From Folioceros fuciformis (taxonomy: Eukaryota; Anthocerotophyta; Anthocerotopsida; Anthocerotales): a DNA stretch of 26,771 nucleotides. The DNA is taken from NCBI GenBank assembly GCA_049999805.1, contig JBNGIO010006141.1:57359-84129 (forward strand), written 5' to 3'. This document shows positions 20,996 to 26,771 of this stretch, one piece after another. The notes under the pieces are model-generated. The model was not told the DNA's origin. It searched no databases and saw nothing but the letters and a program-made list of their open reading frames with translations. Each line of letters starts with the position of its first letter. The stretch's first letter is position 1. The translations under genes and the position numbers were made by a program.

Positions 20996-23900
20996 TTAGG
21001 GATTCGAAGCTGGCACACACCCATTCTTGTCGGCCAGCAGCCGCGCGACCAACACGTCTGCCGGATCGTCTTTGACCACACTCGGGATGACAGTGGCCGG
21101 ATCTACCAGCTCCAAGAACTGCTTCAACTCCGAGAAGCTGGAGTGCTCGCTGTAAGGAACTTCGTACCTGCGGCGGCAGCACATCAGTCAGACGAGTCGA
21201 GTCGAGTCACGCGAGGGAGGATTTATGGCCAGACCTGCGGACGCTTGACGGGTCAGGAACGCACCGTATGACTGCTCCCTGCTGCTTTCGCCGGCCCGTG
21301 AATCGTTTCTTGTCTCGACCGAAGTTCCAGCCGGTGAGGGATAAAGCCACCACGGAGTTGTACCGCCCCTGCGTCATGAAGACGGCGGTCAGTCATGTAT
21401 GCGGGGGAATCTCGTTGTGGCTTCACCAGGGAAGCACAGTGCTCACGCGATAGTGCCGAGAGATGGAGCCCATTCTCTTGAAGCTCGCAATGCTCCACAA
21501 CGGAACTACGTGAATCTGACTTTCTTGGTCGTTGGATGTAAGCCACCGTGTCTCGTCTTCGCGCAATGCCATGCATGACAACAGCCTCCGCTTAGCTGCA
21601 CCAACGTAAACCTTCTTCTGGAGTGCTCGCCCCACCTCCAAAAACACTCGCTCCTTCCCTGAGCACCACACAAAGGCTTCAGAAACATGTTCAGGAGACC
21701 GAGCTTGCCTGGACATCAGCTTTGAAACACACTACCATGTCTTCATGTTGACGCTCACCTATCGTGTAGGTGCCGATCAGAAACAGCGTTTTCGGATTGA
21801 AGGTTTCTGCTTGGATAGCCTCGATCACAAACTGGACAGCAGCATCCTGTTCCGGAAAATCGTACTGGACGAGTCATACGAATCAGTCCCAGCATTGTTG
21901 AAAAATGACGAAAAACAAGTCACCTTGTTCACAGAGCATCAGGCGCACCTGGGGGTCACAGTACGTCGTGTCCAATATCAGAGTGTGGATTGTATTTGCA
22001 AGAAGCACTGGCTCATTAGCCATCTTCGTGCAGTATCGAAAATCTCCGGTGTGCAGGACATTCTGCAAACCACAGAATTAGAGCATGCACAACAAATAAT
22101 GGAAGCAAGAACATGCTCGAGCGCACAGTTGATCTTTGTCAAATCAGGATACCTTGTTACAAGCGAGCTGAAAGAGAATCATCACAGATCCTGGACAGTG
22201 ATTTGCATCGATGAAGGTGACTTTGACTCCATCGATTGTGACCGCCTTGTTCAGATCGATCACCTCAATGTGACTCAGTGGCACACCAATTTGCATGTTA
22301 ACAAGGGCTGCAGTAATCGCTGAGCAGTATATTTTGCCATGCCTGAAAGCCCTAGTGAGCCCTTGGTAGTCTGCCGCAGCAATCAAAATCAAAATCTGAG
22401 GTCCAACACCAGGAAAGCTTAGTATCACCAGGCTCTTCGGCTCTGCTCACAAGCAGGAGCAAGACACAAACTATTAGAGCTTCAAAATTGGAAACTTACG
22501 ATCAGTGTGGAAGTGAGTGAGAAACCAGTGACAGCATTCTGTGGTCAAGTGCCTAAACGCATCCTGCAGCAGTTCACGTGTAAAGGTGTTGGTGGACCCC
22601 CATTTGCCACAGCGATTGTCCAAGCAAGCAGAAATACCCACGTACGTGTACCGAAACCAGGGGAGTGCAAGCTCACCACTCTGAAGCTCGTGCCAGGGAT
22701 ACACATCCAAGGCGGGACTGGAGGACTGATCTTCCGACATAAATTCCTGTTCGAAGATGCAGAAGGGTTGGCTCTAGGAGGGGCCACTGGTGCAGCGTTG
22801 GTACACTGGGATGTTTGTTGAACAGTGGCATGTGGCGTCCTTGATGAGCCTGCAGAATGTGCGAAAAAGTCGGTAATGCGTTTTGCGCTGGACGACGTGG
22901 TGTTCCCGTTCAACTTTTCCTGGCTGCCAACCTCACTGTTCTCAGCTGTGGAGAGATCCTTTCCTGATTTTAAAACCCGTATCTCAGAGATGATCTTCCT
23001 CCTTGGACCGAGCGCTGCTATACCCAAACCCAGCAGATCCTGTCTCCAAGAATATGACGAAAATGTGAAAAGAACAGAACACAACGACGCAGGAAGTTTA
23101 GGGTATCCTTCACAGGATCATCAAGCAAGCTACCAGATTGATCAGACAAGACTGTCAATTCAGAGTACCACAGAGACGGCCATGGTGGGAGCACAGGCCT
23201 CAGCAACAAGCACTGACCTCTTCTTTGAGCCACTGCAAGGTATCCCAATCGATCTCTTCCCTGATGAAGATATGAGCATACTTTGAGAGGTTCAGTTTCT
23301 CCAGCCATTGCAAAACAGGGCCCAGGCCAGCACCTGGTGAGCACGTCCCCTCGTTCACTTCCTGACCACACAATGGACCAGGATATCAGAACCACATTCC
23401 ACATCCAAATCTGGTGCCATCGTTGTCCAGTAAGTGCCTCAGTCTCGTTGTACCTGTTCCATGTCCAGCTTGTCCAGACATGCATTCGTATGTGCTTCCC
23501 GTTGCGGAAAAGGAAGGCCTCCCAGAGACAGCTGACATATGGGGCACTCAGGAGTCAACACACCACTGGACAGGGATTCAACAGTGAAGCAACCATCAAC
23601 AGGTGCTGCCTCCTCTGCGCACTCTCCCCCGCGGCTGTCGTTCACCACCACGGAAGTCCCAACCAAATCGCCATACCTCGAGTGGGGTGCAAGGCCCTTG
23701 CTACCGTCTGAACCGGAGACCGCTGACACAACGTTCGTAATATCACCCAAGGGCGGCCTCGATGCTCTGGGAACATCTCCCTCGTGTCGCTTCCCTTCCT
23801 TTCCTCTCGGGGTGCTCACTTGCGTCAAAAAACTAGTTATGTCTTCCTCACTGAGAGCACTGTCTCCGCCTCCATTGCTGACAAGCGAGACGGAAGGAAC

Positions 23901-24470
23901 ATTTATCGCCACCTCCACGGCTGCATCCTCACCAGCATGTGAAAGGCCTGCACTTTCCGAATCCCCTGCTTCCTCAGTAGCTCTACTACACAAGCTCAGC
24001 AGAACATTCAGCTGACTCCCCCCTGCCACTGGCGCAGACGACAGGAAATCCGGCTCGCCAGATGCCCCAGCAGCTTGAGTCCCAAGAACAGACTCCACAT
24101 CCCCCTTCACCTCGGTTCTCGCGGAATCCTGGTGACACAAGCTCTCCATCCTTTCTGCATTGCTTTCCAGCCCCCTATCCCTCGGCTGGGCCGCAGTGCA
24201 AATCCTTCCTTTTTGAACGGAAGACAGTCTTGCCTGATGCAGTGCGCTCCCTGCACTGATCACTTTCCGAATCTTGCAACCTCCCTCATGTCCTTTGCCT
24301 GCTGTGCTCCACATGCATCCAGCCTTCCTCCTTCCGGAACCTCCAAAGAGACGCTCCTGCTTCTTCAAAGCAAGCTGCTTTCCAGATTGCTGAAAGTCAT
24401 CATCATCGCTCACCTCAGCAACAGCCAGAGCCAGCGCCATGGCCGAATCCAGGTTTGTGTCGGCCGCCAT
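20996..24470 (-). CDS. SNM1: SNM1/PSO2-type DNA cross-link repair nuclease with UBZ4 and SAM domains
   Basis: Exons in transcript order: 24470-23454, 23361-23218, 23039-22677, 22563-22500, 22370-22153, 22062-21949, 21864-21759, 21658-21447, 21368-21265, 21167-20996; 837 aa, all GT-AG, phases consistent. The N-terminal third is low-complexity, ending in a UBZ4 ubiquitin-binding finger (Cys309, Cys312, His327, Cys331). A SAM domain spans about 351-410 (EEIDWDTLQWL, GLGIAALGPRRKI). The metallo-beta-lactamase fold has HFHTDH at 525-530, DANHCPGS with His587, and HTGDFR with Asp609. Beta-CASP motifs are LDTTY (Asp633), YSEHSS (His789) and IPSV (Val811). The family acts as nuclear 5'-3' exonucleases in interstrand cross-link repair. 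The UBZ4-SAM-nuclease layout matches the Arabidopsis At2g45700 type better than the SAM-less forms. SAKRITDFF at 438-446 is a PCNA-binding-like motif without the usual Gln. Confidence 0.95.
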
Positions 24471-24700
24471 TCCTCCTGCTGGTTTCAATCCCGAGAGCGA
24501 GCCAGTTCAAATACATCCACATACCAGGCACCCGCCAAATCAAGTACAGTACCTACCGTACTACACGGTCTTCTGTGTTTGTCGTAAACCAAGACGTACT
24601 TGCACATACATTCATATATGTACTACTGAGCCAGTACTTACCTATCTATCCTATATTATTAGGTATAGTATATAATATAATATATTTATTAATAGAAGAA
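24471..24700 (-). promoter_or_regulatory. 5' flank of the SNM1 gene with TATA-rich tract
   Basis: Upstream of the SNM1 ATG, the minus strand holds a run of TATA-like words between 24646 and 24690 (for example TATATTATATTATATAC), about 180-220 bases before the start codon. This is the best core-promoter candidate, but it sits at the edge of generally AT-rich DNA, so the match may be compositional. Confidence 0.3.
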
Positions 24701-24811
24701 ATAACAAAACAAATTTATTAAAAAAGGACGACGCCTCTTCTTGAACCTTCTTCTTGACTTAACTCCAAGTCTAATTAAGCTGAAGTAGTATTTTTTCTAA
24801 GTAATAATTAT

Positions 24812-24844
24812 CTTTTATTATTTTTATTTTTATTTTTATTTTTA
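24812..24844. repeat. (TTTTTA)n microsatellite
   Basis: About four to five TTTTTA units follow a TCTTTTATTA lead-in. It marks the start of the repeat-rich AT region. Confidence 0.8.
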
Positions 24845-24929
24845 TGACAGATAATATGCAGCAAGTGCAAACTTTGAACTATTAATTAAAAAGAAGCTTC
24901 TCACTACAGCAAGCATACATCAATGACAA

Positions 24930-24981
24930 CTTGGTCATGTTAACATCACCAAGACCAACATGTTAACATGACCAAGACCAA
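24930..24981. repeat. 23-bp tandem repeat overlapping a 15-bp inverted repeat
   Basis: Units at 24936-24958 and 24959-24981 differ at one base. In addition CTTGGTCATGTTAAC at 24930-24944 is the exact reverse complement of GTTAACATGACCAAG at 24962-24976. A further direct repeat, GTTAGCTTAAATG, lies at 24992 and 25017. Confidence 0.85.
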
Positions 24982-25309
24982 CATAATAGAGGTTAGCTTA
25001 AATGCGGAAAATAGACGTTAGCTTAAATGGGGAAAAGTTTTACATGCTTTTACATATGACTTAAACTCGATCACTTCCCAATATAAATCAACAAGAAGTA
25101 TAGTCTTTGCACACACAAAGGTCAGTATTGTCCATTTCCTTAGTATTATATTATGATGTTTGAACATTGTAATATCTTACTAGGGAACTGAAGATTATGG
25201 AGTAAGAAAATATAGATTTATAAAGACATTATTTCTCTTCAACATGAAAACCTAGTCTGACTTTCACTCATAACAATAGCTCCAATAGATAACACATTGC
25301 TCAAAATCC

Positions 25310-25378
25310 TCTAGATAAGGCATCTTGAGGATGTATTATCTTGAGGATGTGATAATACATCCTCAAGATCTAGATAAG
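25310..25378. repeat. 19-bp-arm hairpin flanked by 10-bp direct repeats
   Basis: Arms 25322-25340 and 25351-25369 are perfect reverse complements around the ten-base loop TTGAGGATGT, which itself repeats part of the arm. TCTAGATAAG occurs on both sides, at 25310-25319 and 25369-25378. That is what a target-site duplication or a replication-slippage event would leave. Confidence 0.8.
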
Positions 25379-25464
25379 ACCGATGTCGTGCTGTGCCGCT
25401 AAACATCCCACTCATGCATGGTTCATTAGTTAACAATACTCACACCACACCATATTACACACAT

Positions 25465-25555
25465 ATTAAACACTACATGATAGTGCTCTAAGCTTGTAAG
25501 AGACAAGCAAACATTAAACACTACATAATGGTGCTCTAAGCTTGTAAGAGACAAG
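25465..25555. repeat. 48-bp-period tandem duplication
   Basis: Copies at 25465-25507 and 25513-25555 match over 43 bases with two differences. Confidence 0.85.
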
Positions 25556-25564
25556 TGTTTGCTT

Positions 25565-25728
25565 ACTGCGTTGGCTATTAACCACAAATATATTAGATAT
25601 CTTTATGGAATCTACCAAAATGGTACGTAAGTGTACATTGGTGCCAACTGCGTTGGCTATTAACCACAAATATATTAGATATCTTTATGGAATCTACCAA
25701 AATGGTACATAAGTGTACATTGGTGCCA
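25565..25728. repeat. 82-bp tandem duplication, nearly identical
   Basis: Copies at 25565-25646 and 25647-25728 begin with ACTGCGTTGGC or its continuation and differ only at ACGTAAG versus ACATAAG in the bases I compared. The very low divergence indicates a recent event, or an assembly or slippage artefact. Confidence 0.9.
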
Positions 25729-26430
25729 ACTTGAAAACAATAACAATAGATCTCTGACAAAATATATAACTTATTATAAATCACGTATTTCAAGACAAGC
25801 TTATATTGCCGTTGTGGTACTGTGGAAATGGCATTAAGGTCAATATGTATTGTTGACCATGTATCATTACTTTTTAACTATGTAGACATGTAAATTGCGG
25901 ACATGCAACATAACGAATAAACAGATACTCATATGAAACTTTCAGCATCAGAAACAACATCTTCTATGTTGTATACTTGATGGGGTTGAGATAGCAAACT
26001 AAGTACTGGAAGTACGAGAATAATCCTCTTTGTCAAGTTAACAATGGCTATAAATAAGCGTAATTCAACTTTATAAACTCATAAAGATATCCATAAATTT
26101 CCAATATAATATATCCTAAAGCTTTTGTGAGCAACCATTAGAACTCTTGTAAGATTCTCTTCTAGAATTACTCTGTAACAAAGTGGAATGAACTTTACAT
26201 CAAATATTAGAGGAAAGTCCACCTTAAAGAGGTTGGATGCAAGTCATAATAAATAATATTTATCTCGTTTTAGACATGTAAGATTAGCTTTTTGTCTAAA
26301 GTGTGAGGAGCTTAACAATGAGCTCCACCTCTTACACACTGACCTAAGCTTAGCCTGAGAATGGCTCAGCACATAATGCAGAATAAGTGTAACTAATTCC
26401 TCTTACATATTTTCCTACACCTCTGTATAC

Positions 26431-26771
26431 ATAAGAGGTAATGGGTGCAGGGCACCAGACGCCCAAGGCGCCCGGGCGCCTTGGGTCGCAGGTGCGCCTA
26501 GAAAGACACGCCTCCGGCAGCGAGCGCCCTGGCCAAGCGACTGCACCGGGATGCGAGCACCCTAGTGTGGAGGCAAAACCCCGGGCACTGATTGCCGACG
26601 GGTCCCACCTTTAGTGGCCACACTTATCCCACTGTCGTTGAGACATTGGGTTTCGTTCCCACGAAGGAGCGATGGGGTTCCTTGCTGCTGTGGGTGGAGG
26701 GTCGGACTTGATGAACTCGATGATGGATTCGAGGGCTCCCCTCCAGCTCCGATCAGGCGTAGGACAGGCCT
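26431..26771. other. GC-rich block at the right window edge, no gene recognised
   Basis: The sequence turns abruptly GC-rich after about 26440 and stays so to the window end. It contains a perfect palindrome near its left edge, and the remainder (for example CCGACGGGTCCCACC near 26595) carries no convincing ORF. It resembles the border of an inserted repeat element, but only one end is visible. Confidence 0.4.
26462..26485. repeat. Perfect 24-bp GC-rich palindrome
   Basis: The 12-base arm CCCAAGGCGCCC is followed directly by its exact reverse complement GGGCGCCTTGGG, with no loop. It lies about 20-30 bases inside the composition boundary. Confidence 0.95.

Larger units (their letters stand above)
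24700..26430. other. AT-rich, gene-free, repeat-laden region
   Basis: Base composition shifts abruptly from the mixed-GC gene region to strongly AT-rich DNA near 24650. No ORF with coding character is present; the one listed on the minus strand near 25600-25790 is open only because it crosses a tandem duplication. Several hairpins and tandem repeats lie within it and are listed separately. It may be old transposon or heterochromatin-like sequence. Confidence 0.6.

Noticed and set aside
25593-25793. 66-codon minus-strand ORF
   Set aside because: Its length comes from an in-register tandem duplication of AT-rich DNA; the peptide has no coding character.
26230-26450. Possible LTR of a retrotransposon
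   Set aside because: Some TG/CA-bounded, inverted words are present, but I see no second copy, primer-binding site or polypurine tract.

Overview
This is nuclear DNA from a green-plant lineage. Every recognisable gene is split by short spliceosomal introns, almost all GT-AG and about 65-195 bp. The genes are plant-type: subtilases with a PA insertion and a C-terminal fibronectin-III-like domain, and an SNM1 nuclease carrying a SAM domain. Short introns and roughly 50% GC genes beside AT-rich, repeat-laden DNA suggest an early-diverging, bryophyte-grade plant with a compact genome. I cannot name the species.

Layout. (1) Bases 1-8315, plus strand: the 3' part of a gene for a very large acidic, low-complexity protein. 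One exon of at least 6.5 kb is followed by several small exons. I do not recognise the family. (2) 8316-12017: no intact gene that I can support. It holds a diverged direct repeat, a relic of a subtilase C-terminus, a 928-bp element with terminal inverted repeats and a 6-bp target-site duplication, and one doubtful ORF. (3) 12018-20107, minus strand: two tandem subtilisin-like serine protease genes, called SBT-A (765 aa) and SBT-B (777 aa) here. Both were rebuilt exon by exon, with all splice phases consistent and the Asp/His/Ser triad and oxyanion Asn present. (4) 20108-20995: intergenic DNA with a near-perfect 56-bp palindrome. (5) 20996-24470, minus strand: an 837-aa SNM1/PSO2-type DNA cross-link repair nuclease (UBZ4 finger, SAM, metallo-beta-lactamase, beta-CASP). 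(6) 24471-26771: a probable promoter, then about 1.7 kb of AT-rich DNA full of hairpins and tandem duplications, ending in a sharply GC-rich block at the window edge.

The genes do not form one pathway. The two proteases are a local duplication pair in the secretory/apoplastic subtilase family. The relic near 9.5 kb suggests the array was once longer. The SNM1 gene is a separate nuclear repair gene. The most informative details are a well-supported GC-AG intron in SBT-B, two intron differences between the paralogs, the small transposon-like element, an intron that cuts the last His codon of the SNM1 metal-binding motif, and the structured AT-rich tail. I did not find a clearly new multi-gene system.
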